Assembly: GCF_006864135.1 (NCBI RefSeq)
Contig: NZ_SADV01000009.1
Location: 62,001 to 126,000, forward strand
Length of the DNA stretch: 64,000 nt
Direction: 5' to 3'
Source: Lysinibacillus sphaericus
Lineage (GTDB): Bacteria > Bacillota > Bacilli > Bacillales_A > Planococcaceae
This document shows positions 18,772 to 27,441 of this stretch, piece by piece; within the stretch, counting starts at the first letter, position 1, and each line of letters opens with the position of its first letter. The position numbers and the translations under genes are program-made. The notes beneath the pieces were generated by a model, which ran no database searches, was not told the origin of the DNA, and worked only from the letters and a program-made list of their open reading frames with translations.

Positions 18772-20064
18772 TTAATATGAAAGCTTTTTCTTATCTGTTT
18801 TAATAATCGCTGACGCAATTATGACAAAGCCAAGCATTAAAATAAAGATTAAATCAAGTAAGCCTGTATGCATAGACACTGTAAATACGGTAATGACAAA
18901 TGCATAAGCTACCGAATGGAAGCTACGAATACCGCCTTGCTTTACTTTATTATAAATTAATGAGATTAATACACCATATAAGAAGAAGCCTATCGCTACA
19001 AGCAGATAACCACCGTCTAAGAATAATTGACCAATAAATGTTGGTGTTGTTGTTCTGTTAGGACGTGTAATATATTTACCTTCAGATTCAGCTAGAGAGT
19101 TTACAACTTCTGTTACTCTCATACGTGGTGAAACTTGTTCACCTGGTAAAATTGTACTAAAGATACCACCATGGATTTCCCCATTTAGGTAACCTTCCTC
19201 CTGCGTATATTCGATAATTTTACTTAAAACAATATGGCCTGTTACACTCTCACCATTTATTGAACGAATCCATTTTGGTGTTAAGTTAACTTGCTGCTCT
19301 ACTGATAACAGCTTTTCCTTTTCTGTTTCAGTCAATTCTACATCTGGTTGTTCGCGGCTATTAAATTCTTTCGTTGTATCCTCTGATACAACACGAAGGA
19401 AGCCAAACATTGAGAAGGCTACCCCGATCACAAACAGAGCTGTAAGGAACCATGTTAATTTCACTCGTTTTACAACATAATGGAAAATGATAATACCAGT
19501 AAATAACATAATAATTAATGGTGTACGGTAACCCATTAATAGGAATAAGAACATTACTGCAGCATAAATGGAGCCGTAGATTAATGTTTTTTTCCATGTT
19601 ATATTTTTTTCTAAAATCATTTTATATGATAATAATAGTAAAATGCCATACCATAATAATTGAGCAAAGAAGTTTAATTTTGGATCAAGGTTACGTCGAT
19701 TAGATTCATCAGAAATTCCTAATCCACCACCTTTAATCATCATTAATACATATGCAACTAAACCAAGTAAAGTTAAAAATACGATAAAATGAACAACATA
19801 TTTCCCTAAGAAGGATAAACCAAATGATGGGATTGTCCATTGTAACTTATCAATAATATACACACCAATGTAATAGCATATTACTGCTAAAAATACTGCT
19901 GGCCAAATTGATACTCGTAAATTAAATAATTCAAATCGGTGAAAATCAAATAGACTTGTAAAGAAATAGAGCATTAATATAAAAGGTAAAAAGAAATACG
20001 GCGAAAACGTATCAATTTTGTTGACCTTTGCAAAAGTTTGTTTCAGTTTATTCATAAATGTCAT
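18772..20064 (-). CDS. Wzy-like oligosaccharide repeat-unit polymerase (O-antigen polymerase family)
   Basis: An integral membrane protein of about 430 residues with some 11 hydrophobic segments and one large extracytoplasmic loop (about residues 235-350, rich in charged residues, NSREQPDVELTETEKEKLLS). This topology is typical of O-antigen polymerase/Wzy proteins, which join lipid-linked oligosaccharide units outside the membrane. Sequence in the family is poorly conserved, so the call rests on topology and context. The start is uncertain: ATG 20064 and ATG 20055 are both in frame, and AGGAGGG lies 21 bases before the first. Located among SLH genes and downstream of TagO/GT4/flippase, it may polymerise the SCWP. 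No adjacent glycan genes are in the same transcript. Confidence 0.72.
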   Translation of the reverse strand: MTFMNKLKQTFAKVNKIDTFSPYFFLPFILMLYFFTSLFDFHRFELFNLRVSIWPAVFLAVICYYIGVYIIDKLQWTIPSFGLSFLGKYVVHFIVFLTLLGLVAYVLMMIKGGGLGISDESNRRNLDPKLNFFAQLLWYGILLLLSYKMILEKNITWKKTLIYGSIYAAVMFLFLLMGYRTPLIIMLFTGIIIFHYVVKRVKLTWFLTALFVIGVAFSMFGFLRVVSEDTTKEFNSREQPDVELTETEKEKLLSVEQQVNLTPKWIRSINGESVTGHIVLSKIIEYTQEEGYLNGEIHGGIFSTILPGEQVSPRMRVTEVVNSLAESEGKYITRPNRTTTPTFIGQLFLDGGYLLVAIGFFLYGVLISLIYNKVKQGGIRSFHSVAYAFVITVFTVSMHTGLLDLIFILMLGFVIIASAIIKTDKKKLSY

Positions 20065-20239
20065 ACATCTCAGAAGATGTGATTGCCCTCCTCTATCGCG
20101 AATCAAAATTGTTTATTCTTTTATTTACTAAGCAAAACAAGAGTTATTATATCATAAATACAGGTAGACTTATAGAAAGGAATGAATTGATTTTACATAA
20201 AATTATGCAATATTTTTCTTTTTTCCCTAAATTACGTGA

Positions 20240-20515
20240 TCATCACCAAAACGTGTAGTTGATTTCCGTTCCAACTGGGCGCTTTCCTGGGGGCGTCCGA
20301 TGAGCCGCTTTTGGTGTTGCTGTCGCTACGCTTTCGCACAGTCAAAACATTTGCTGCCGCTACGTTAACACTGCGCTTTCGCACAGAAAACATCCGCTGC
20401 GCTGCAGGGTCTCATCTTTGACGCTGATCCCCGAGGAGTCGCCCAGCCTCCACTCTAATCAACTATTTACATAGTAGACGTTTTAACAAAAGTCATCTAC
20501 AACTTTTGGTGATGA
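20240..20515. mobile_element. MITE-like element 1 (276 bp, terminal inverted repeats)
   Basis: It begins TCATCACCAAAA and ends TTTTGGTGATGA, a perfect 12-base terminal inverted repeat. A second inner pair, GTTGATT near the left and AATCAAC near the right, repeats the symmetry. There is no reading frame of note, and the GC-rich interior differs from the AT-rich flanks. A second copy lies at 30765-31073. Target-site duplication is not clear. The parent transposase, if any, is not in the window. The rest of the 20056-20776 gap holds no recognised gene. Confidence 0.75.
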
Positions 20516-20776
20516 ACGAAATTACGAGTTTATACCCAAAATTAACTGCATAAATTTCCTCAACTGTTGTCCCTCTTTGCTCTGACAACACAATTTTAGC
20601 CTCAAATCGACAATCTATTTCAAATCGCCATACGATAATAACCAACTTTTAATGTTTTATCCATTATTTAGTTGTATGATAACTAAGTAATGCAAATTTC
20701 ATGGCTTAAGCACAATTCAAAATTAGCACGCAATCGCGTAATTGAAGAAAAGTACAAAAATAAGGATGTGGATTTT

Positions 20777-22702
20777 ATGAAGAAATTATTCGTTTCACTA
20801 CTCTTAGCATGCTCTTTTATGCTCGTAGTTTTTTTAGCACCAACACAAGCTAAAGCAGCACAGAAAATCGGTGTCGTTTTCTCTGAAAGTAGTGAAAAAT
20901 ATGCCAATACAACACACCCTGGTGGAACATTTAATGGCAAACGTGTTTCTGAAAAGGTTGACTATAGCTCCACATATAATAAGGAACTAAAAGCTTTTCT
21001 TCTCTATCAGCAACAAGGCTTCCATGTAGAGAAAATTTATGAGAAAGACTTAAATAATTTAGAAAGTTTAAGTCAATATGATGCAATCGTTTTTGCCTAT
21101 ACAGTCATGATGAATCATCAGCAACGCGAAAATGTCAAAATGTACGTCCGAAATGGCGGTGGTGCAATTTTTGCCTTCCAAACAGCCCGTAATGAATCTA
21201 CAAAATTCCCTAAACTCGGTCAAATGGATCTCTCTCCATTGATCTACGATGTCGATTCTTGGGTAATGGAGTGGGATAATTTAACTGAAGTCTTTAATTC
21301 CCGTTTTATTGACGATATTGTGTTAGGAAATTCTACAATAAGCAATATAAATACTGTTCATCCAATTATTCAAAATACAACAAAAGAGCTTGGCAAAAGC
21401 AAGCTTAATCTAACAAAAACAGATCGTGATTGGGTAGAAGTCATGAAGCCTTGGCAAGGTGGATCTGCAACACCTATTTTATATTTCTCAGATTACAATT
21501 ACACAGACAAACCTAAAACAATGAAAAAAAATGAATTTGGCGCAGCCCATGCGATTGAATACGGAAAAGGCAGAGTTGTTCAAATTGGATTCAAAATCTA
21601 TGATTATATAAATATTAATGATCAAACGGATTGGCAGGATAACGAAAATGGTGCTGCTTATATAACAACTAATGGTGACAAGGATGCACAAGTATTTATG
21701 AAGCATGCTTTAAATTGGGTAGCCGAAAAACATAATGGCTATGTGCCCCGCCGTTATAACCTTTCGCTTTACTCTGACGGGGTGCAAAGTTATGTAGCAC
21801 CGTCTGGTAAATTTGTTTTCTACTCCACTGTAACGGTTAAAAACAATGGTAATGTGCCTGCACGCGGTACATTGAAAGTAGAAATTTTAGACGCAAACGA
21901 TAAAGTTGTTGGTATTGGACATGAACGTTATATTCCAGGACTTGCTGCTGATTCCACAACAGTCAATGCCGATCAAAAAGATATTAGTACCCATGTGGAA
22001 AAATATCAGATTACTATGCCTGGTAATTTAGCTACCGGAACATATACGATACGTACATCCTTTATAGGGGGGCGCGATGATCGCAAAAATGCTGATGAAA
22101 AATTTGCAACGATTGCAGAAATTAAAACGCTCACGCGCGCAAAAGGTTCCAACAAAGCGACAATTGCTTCCGCTCCATTTTTCCCAGATGTATCTTCATC
22201 GAATGGTGCCTATTTTGATATTAAAAACTTATATGCATTAGGCATTGTGAAAGGAACTAATGGGAAATTTAATCCACAGGGGACATTAACTCGCCTACAA
22301 GCAACAGAAATGATTTTGCGAGCATTAGGGGTTCCAGCATCAAGCTCAGCTACCTTAAATGCAAGTGACATCAAAGCAGGTGATTATGGCTATGCTGTTT
22401 TAGCAACAGGCTTACGCTACGGCATTATTGCAGTAGAAAATGGCAAAATCAATGCCCACCAACCAATGACCCGCGCTGTCATGGCACGAGCACTTGTCAA
22501 CGGCTTCAAGCTACAAGGTTACACAAATAATACTTTCTTAGATGTGCCGACATCTCATGCTTATTATAAAGATGTCCAAGCCTTATATTCACTTGGCATC
22601 ACTACAGGCTATGCCGACAAGACATTTAAACCAAATGGTACAGTAACACGTCAAAACTTTGCTCAATTCGTAAATAGAACACTTCATGCAAATTCAAAAT
22701 AG
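20777..22702 (+). CDS. Secreted protein with glutamine-amidotransferase-like fold and three C-terminal SLH domains
   Basis: A 641-residue precursor with a signal peptide (MKKLFVSLLLACSFMLVVF, cleaved near AKAA). Residues ~25-270 have class I amidotransferase-like/ThuA-type features: KIGVVFSESS, then LSQYDAIVFAYTVMM and the VRNGGGAIFAF turn, with no obvious catalytic cysteine. A CARDB-like Ig region (about 335-460) has VTVKNNGNVPARGTLKVEI. Three SLH domains follow (about 465-641). ATG 20777 is chosen over 20690 because AAGGATG precedes it and a signal peptide follows. It is convergent with the amidase cluster across repeat array B. The function is unknown; a sugar-binding or structural surface protein is possible. 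Confidence 0.8.
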   Translation: MKKLFVSLLLACSFMLVVFLAPTQAKAAQKIGVVFSESSEKYANTTHPGGTFNGKRVSEKVDYSSTYNKELKAFLLYQQQGFHVEKIYEKDLNNLESLSQYDAIVFAYTVMMNHQQRENVKMYVRNGGGAIFAFQTARNESTKFPKLGQMDLSPLIYDVDSWVMEWDNLTEVFNSRFIDDIVLGNSTISNINTVHPIIQNTTKELGKSKLNLTKTDRDWVEVMKPWQGGSATPILYFSDYNYTDKPKTMKKNEFGAAHAIEYGKGRVVQIGFKIYDYININDQTDWQDNENGAAYITTNGDKDAQVFMKHALNWVAEKHNGYVPRRYNLSLYSDGVQSYVAPSGKFVFYSTVTVKNNGNVPARGTLKVEILDANDKVVGIGHERYIPGLAADSTTVNADQKDISTHVEKYQITMPGNLATGTYTIRTSFIGGRDDRKNADEKFATIAEIKTLTRAKGSNKATIASAPFFPDVSSSNGAYFDIKNLYALGIVKGTNGKFNPQGTLTRLQATEMILRALGVPASSSATLNASDIKAGDYGYAVLATGLRYGIIAVENGKINAHQPMTRAVMARALVNGFKLQGYTNNTFLDVPTSHAYYKDVQALYSLGITTGYADKTFKPNGTVTRQNFAQFVNRTLHANSK

Positions 22703-22736
22703 CTACTAAGGGATAGGTATCACCGGTTGAAGTTCG

Positions 22737-23147
22737 TTGCGCCGCTAAAACTTTGAGTTTCGCCGCCAACCACACAAAGAACGCCGCTAAACCATAGAAT
22801 TGCACCGCCAACCAAGCAAAGAACGCCGCTAAACCATAAAGTTTCGCTGCTAACAAGCTTTTTCGCGATTCTATCAGCGATGTTCGTGGTTTTATCAACG
22901 ATGTTCGCGATTCTATCAGCGATGTTCGCGGTTCTTTCAGCGATGTTTGCGGTTCTATCAGCGATGTTCGCGGTTCTTTCAGCGATGTTTGCGGTTCTTT
23001 CAGCGATGTTCGCGGTTCTTTCAGCGATGTTTGCGGTTCTATCAGCGATGTTTGCGGTTCTATCAGCGATGTTCGCGGTTCTAAAACTGTGTGTTCCGCC
23101 GCTAAAAGTGTTCATTTCGCCGCAAAACTGTGTGTTCCGCCGCTAAA
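22737..23147 (+). repeat. 21-bp-period array B (GCCGCTAAA and TATCAGCG words in one array)
   Basis: The left part carries the word CGCCGCTAAA or CGCCGCCAAC at 22740, 22761, 22782, 22803, 22824 and 22845. The centre carries TATCAGCGATGTTCGCGG-type units at 22872, 22893, 22914 and onward to about 23070. The right end returns to CGCCGCTAAA (23097, 23118, 23138). Spacing is 21 bases almost throughout. It lies between the convergent SLH protein and amidase genes. Open frames through it are repeat artefacts. Confidence 0.92.
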
Positions 23148-23164
23148 ATACCAAACCCATTAAA

Positions 23165-23208
23165 CAAAAAGAGCTACAGCGTTTACTTTTGATCGCTGTA
23201 GCTCTTTG
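23165..23208 (-). terminator. Terminator of SLH-amidase paralog 1
   Basis: GAGCTACAGCG and CGCTGTAGCTC form a perfect 11-base stem with T-run on minus. All three amidase genes end in the same GAGCTACA-type hairpin. Confidence 0.88.
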
Positions 23209-23209
23209 T

Positions 23210-25105
23210 TTATTGTTTTGAGTAATATTCTAAAATCCCTTTGTAGATGGATTCCGCAAATAACTCAAGATATTTATCATCTGTCAACTTAGCACGGTCT
23301 TCACTATTTGTTAGGAAGCCTAGCTCGACTAGAATGGATGGAATAATCGTATTAGCAACTACGGTGTAATTCTTTTGTCTGACCTTACGATTTTCCATAT
23401 TTACGTTTTTAACAATTTGGTTGTTTACAAATGTCGCAAGTTCAATATCTTCTTGATACATATCACCCGGTGTTTTAGCGTAATACGTTTCGGTACCTTT
23501 TGCTTTAGTACTATCTGCAGAGTTAACATGGATACTAACGAAGATTTCGCCGTAATTATCATGTGCAAAGTCAATATGTTTTTGTGGCGGAGAGAACGTA
23601 TCTCCAGTACGAGGCATCAATACCTTTGCCCCTGCAGCCTCCAGTTTTCCCTTGACAAGAGTACTAACCTTTAATGTAATGTCTTTTTCTGTAATAGAAC
23701 CATAAGAAGTTCCCGGGTCACTACCACCATGACCTGGATCAATAATGATAATTCGATCTTTTACCGGATTACCATTTTGATTTAATAGCTTTATATAAGA
23801 TTTATGGACATACCCTGTTTGACCTTGATAAGTAACTTGTGCCCAATAACCGTTAATACTGTTCACTTGAACATAATCGCCCTTTTTCAGCTTACTTACT
23901 ACCGCAGATGTAGCATTAGCTTCTTGGCGAATATTTAAATTATCAACTGTCACCCGACCTAATAGATCCCCAGAAACTATAGGTGGTGTTGGATCTGGAG
24001 TAGAAGGCTTTTCCACCTCAACGTCCGCTGTACTATTAGCCACGATATAACCAGGTACACCGTTCACTACAGTTAGATGGTAACCACTTACCGTCTTATA
24101 AACAGGTAAATTCATTTTACTATTCACAGTTGAAATTACCTTTGATGAAGAGGTTGGTTTTGCGTAAAGATTAATATTTTGTGTTGTCGCTACTTGCTTT
24201 TGGATATTCCCTAATGCGTTACCATCTGCATCTAGAAACTGTGTATATGTTTTATAAATATAAGCAAAGGTATCTTTATAGGAAACTTTTAACCAATCTC
24301 CTTCAACTGCATAGACTGATAGTTGACCACCTTTGTTTACTGTACCTACTATATTAGTAGTAGATGAAGAATCCTTGGATTTACGAATATTTAATCCGTC
24401 AGTTGTTGCAGAAACTAAGCCAATGACCTGTGATGAATCAGGTACAGCTACACCTTTAACAGGGATATCTAAGCGATATTTTTCTTCTTTCGCACGCGCT
24501 ACAAATAACGCAAACTGTTTACGTGTCACTTGTTCATTTGGATTATAATTTTGATTACTTCCCTTGGTAATACCATTATAGTAAATCGTATTCACATATG
24601 AAACGTATGGATGGTTAATGCCTACGTCTACAAAAGGAGAATCGATATTTTCATGCTCACTTATATCGAGCTTAAACGCGTTTGTTAACACATAACTCAT
24701 TTCATCACGAGTTAAAGGTTTGTTTGGCAAAAATTGTCCCTTTGTATTTGTTTTAAAGAGACCAGACTGTATAGCGCGTTCTACATAGCCTGAAAGCTCC
24801 GTGCCGGCCGTTACATCCGTGAAGCTTGATTTATTAACAACTAGTGGCTTTTTGCCTGATGCCACAACAACCATCTTGGCAACTTGTCCACGCGTTACGG
24901 TGTTGTTAGGTTTATAATACGTTTTGCCCTTTTCTGTATACCCTTTAATAACACCTAAATTTACTAAATAATTGATTTCTTCATATGCGTCATCCTTGTT
25001 CGTAACATCTACAAATCCGCCACTTGCTTGTGCACTATGTATTGTAAACATTGAAGTAGAAACGAAAAGGACGCATAATATAAGACTAATTTTCTTGAGA
25101 TACAA
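23210..25105 (-). CDS. SLH-anchored N-acetylmuramoyl-L-alanine amidase, paralog 1
   Basis: A 631-residue precursor of a tandem gene family. Signal peptide (cleaved near AQASG), three SLH domains (about 30-205), bacterial SH3-like domains (about 212-440, TTDGLNIRKSKDS and VDNLNIRQEAN starts), then Amidase_3 (about 450-627). Zinc ligands are visible in IDPGHGG, the glutamate of ITEKD and SIHVNS, with the catalytic glutamate in LVELGFLTN. The enzyme cuts the MurNAc-L-Ala bond of peptidoglycan. It starts at TTG, with GGGAGG ten bases upstream. It differs from its two paralogs in the segment before the third ligand, where FSPPQKHIDFAHD replaces YPSLQDRVDFTNA. Confidence 0.9.
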   Translation of the reverse strand: MYLKKISLILCVLFVSTSMFTIHSAQASGGFVDVTNKDDAYEEINYLVNLGVIKGYTEKGKTYYKPNNTVTRGQVAKMVVVASGKKPLVVNKSSFTDVTAGTELSGYVERAIQSGLFKTNTKGQFLPNKPLTRDEMSYVLTNAFKLDISEHENIDSPFVDVGINHPYVSYVNTIYYNGITKGSNQNYNPNEQVTRKQFALFVARAKEEKYRLDIPVKGVAVPDSSQVIGLVSATTDGLNIRKSKDSSSTTNIVGTVNKGGQLSVYAVEGDWLKVSYKDTFAYIYKTYTQFLDADGNALGNIQKQVATTQNINLYAKPTSSSKVISTVNSKMNLPVYKTVSGYHLTVVNGVPGYIVANSTADVEVEKPSTPDPTPPIVSGDLLGRVTVDNLNIRQEANATSAVVSKLKKGDYVQVNSINGYWAQVTYQGQTGYVHKSYIKLLNQNGNPVKDRIIIIDPGHGGSDPGTSYGSITEKDITLKVSTLVKGKLEAAGAKVLMPRTGDTFSPPQKHIDFAHDNYGEIFVSIHVNSADSTKAKGTETYYAKTPGDMYQEDIELATFVNNQIVKNVNMENRKVRQKNYTVVANTIIPSILVELGFLTNSEDRAKLTDDKYLELFAESIYKGILEYYSKQ

Positions 25106-25261
25106 TGTCTTATTTCCTCCCTTCTTGTTCTACCACTAATATTAACAAAATTTCCTAGGTAAAACTATTACACATATGTAATTATTATACCAAAATTTAA
25201 AATAATAGAATTCAATTCTACAATAATCATACTATTTAAAGCGCAAAGTATTAAATCAAAC

Positions 25262-25304
25262 AAAAAGAGCTACATCGCCTACTATTGAATGATGTAGCTC
25301 TTCA
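25262..25304 (-). terminator. Terminator of SLH-amidase paralog 2
   Basis: GAGCTACATC and GATGTAGCTC form a stem four bases beyond the gene's stop region, with A/T-rich flanks. Confidence 0.87.
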
Positions 25305-25307
25305 TTA

Positions 25308-27251
25308 TTATTGTTTTGAGTAATATTCTAAAATTCCTTTGTAGATAGATTCAGCGAATAACTCAACATATTGATCATCCGTCATTTTAGCTCGGTCTTC
25401 GCTATTTGTTAGAAAGCCTAGCTCAACTAAGATAGCTGGAATAATCGTGTTGCGAATAACATAATATTGTTCTTTTTTAACACCACGATTTTTCATATTT
25501 AAGTTATTAACAATTTGATTATTTACAAAAGTCGCTAAATCAATATCTTCATTAAACATATCACCTGTTGACACTGCATAATATGTTTCGGTACCTAGTG
25601 CAGCAGTATTTGCTGCTGAGTTTACATGGATACTTACGAAGATTTCACCGTAATTAGCATTTGTAAAGTCAACGCGGTCTTGTAATGACGGATACGTATC
25701 CCCTGTACGAGTGATAGATACCTTCGCGCCTGCAGCTTCTAGCTTTTGCTTCACAAGTGTGCCGACCTTTAATGTAATAGCTTTTTCGGAATTAGAACCT
25801 ACAACAGTTCCAGGGTCCTTGCCGCCATGACCTGGATCAAGAATGATAATTCGACCTTTCAACGGATTACCACTTTGATTTAGTAGCTTTATATAAGATT
25901 TATGGACATACCCTTTTTGACCTTGATAAGTCACTTGTGCCCAATAACCGTTAATACTGTTCACTTGAACATATTCGCCTTTTTTTAGCATACTTACTAC
26001 CGCAGAAGTAGAGTTAGCTTCTTTACGAATATTTAAATTGTCAATTGTCACTCTACCTAATAGATCCCCAGAAATTGTTGGTGGAGTAGGATCTGGTTTC
26101 GGTTCTGGTTTCGGCTCTGGTTTTGGAGCCGGAGTTGGATCTGGGGTAGAAGGTTTTTCTACTTCAACGTCCGTTGTACTATTAGCCACGATATAGCCTG
26201 GTACACCATTCACTACAGTTAGATGGTAACCACTTACTGTCTTATATACAGGTAAATTCACTTTACTATTCACAGTTGAAATAACCTTTGATGAAGAGGT
26301 TGGTTTTACGTAAAGATTTATATTTTGTGTTGTCGCAACTTGCTTTTGGACATTCCCTAATGCGTTACCATCTGCATCTAAAAACTGTGCATACGTTTTA
26401 TAAATATAAGCAAAGGTATCTTTATAGGAAACTTTTAACCAATCTCCCTCAACTGCATATACTGATAGTTTTCCACCTTTATTGACAGTTCCTACAATAT
26501 TAGCAGTAGATGAAGAATCTTTTGATTTACGAATATTTAATCCGTCTGTTGTTGAAGAAACTAAGCCAATAACCTGTGATGAATCAGGTGTAGCTACACC
26601 TTTAACAGGGATATCTAAACGGTATTTTTCTTCTTTCGCACGCGCTACAAATAACGCAAACTGTTTACGTGTCACTTGTTCATTTGGATTATACTTTTGA
26701 TTACTTCCCTTGGTAATACCATTATAGTAAATCGTATTCACATATGAAACGTACGGATGATTAATGCCTACGTCTACAAAAGGAGAATCGGTTTTTTCAT
26801 ATTCGCTTGTATCGAGCTTAAACGCTTTTGTTAATACATAACTCATTTCATCACGAGTTAAAGGTTTGTTTGGTAAGAATTGTCCCTTGATATTTGTTTT
26901 AAAGAAGCCTAGCTGTACAGCACGTTCCACATAGCCTGAAAGCTCTGTGCCGACTGCTACATCTGAGAAGTTTGATTTATTGACAACTAGAGGCTTGTTA
27001 CCTGAAGCAACAACAACCATCTTGGCAACTTGTCCACGCGTTACGGTGTTGTTAGGTTTATAATACGTTTTGCCCTTTTCTGTATACCCTTTAATAACAC
27101 CTAAATTTACTAAATAATTGATTTCTTCATATGCGTCATCCTTGTTCGTAACATCTACAAAACCGCCACTTGCTTGTGCACTATTTATTGTAAACATTGA
27201 AGCAGAAACGAAAAGGACGCATAATATAAGACAAATTTTCTTGAGATACAA
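25308..27251 (-). CDS. SLH-anchored N-acetylmuramoyl-L-alanine amidase, paralog 2
   Basis: At 647 residues this is the longest paralog. Order: signal peptide, three SLH domains, SH3-like domains, Amidase_3, as in paralog 1. A Pro/Lys/Glu-rich spacer (PAPKPEPKPEPKPDPTPP) before the last SH3 domain accounts for the extra length. Active-site motifs LDPGHGGKDPG, SEKAITLKVG, VSIHVNSAAN and LVELGFLTN are intact, with canonical LQDRVDFTNANYGEIF. It starts at TTG with the same GGGAGG site as paralog 1, and the ~40 bases around the start are almost identical. It has its own terminator and its own upstream region, so the three copies are probably separately transcribed. Confidence 0.9.
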   Translation of the reverse strand: MYLKKICLILCVLFVSASMFTINSAQASGGFVDVTNKDDAYEEINYLVNLGVIKGYTEKGKTYYKPNNTVTRGQVAKMVVVASGNKPLVVNKSNFSDVAVGTELSGYVERAVQLGFFKTNIKGQFLPNKPLTRDEMSYVLTKAFKLDTSEYEKTDSPFVDVGINHPYVSYVNTIYYNGITKGSNQKYNPNEQVTRKQFALFVARAKEEKYRLDIPVKGVATPDSSQVIGLVSSTTDGLNIRKSKDSSSTANIVGTVNKGGKLSVYAVEGDWLKVSYKDTFAYIYKTYAQFLDADGNALGNVQKQVATTQNINLYVKPTSSSKVISTVNSKVNLPVYKTVSGYHLTVVNGVPGYIVANSTTDVEVEKPSTPDPTPAPKPEPKPEPKPDPTPPTISGDLLGRVTIDNLNIRKEANSTSAVVSMLKKGEYVQVNSINGYWAQVTYQGQKGYVHKSYIKLLNQSGNPLKGRIIILDPGHGGKDPGTVVGSNSEKAITLKVGTLVKQKLEAAGAKVSITRTGDTYPSLQDRVDFTNANYGEIFVSIHVNSAANTAALGTETYYAVSTGDMFNEDIDLATFVNNQIVNNLNMKNRGVKKEQYYVIRNTIIPAILVELGFLTNSEDRAKMTDDQYVELFAESIYKGILEYYSKQ

Positions 27252-27397
27252 TGTCTTATTTCCTCCCTTCTTGTTCTACCATTAATATTAACAAAATCTC
27301 ACAGGTAAAACTATCATATAGATGAAAGTGTTACAACTTAAATTCTAAATAATAGAATTTAAGTCTACCAATGCTCATAGTATTTAAAGCACCAAAC

Positions 27398-27440
27398 AAA
27401 AAGAGCTACATCGTTCATACTGAACAATGTAGCCCGTTTT
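27398..27440 (-). terminator. Terminator of SLH-amidase paralog 3
   Basis: GAGCTACATCGTTCA and TGAACAATGTAGCCC pair with one interior and one terminal mismatch; the shared start GAGCTACATCG marks it as a copy of the paralog 2 terminator. Confidence 0.85.
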
Positions 27441-27441
27441 A

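Noticed and set aside
22626..23146. Open frames across array B
   Set aside because: Same period artefact; no start signals and low-complexity products.
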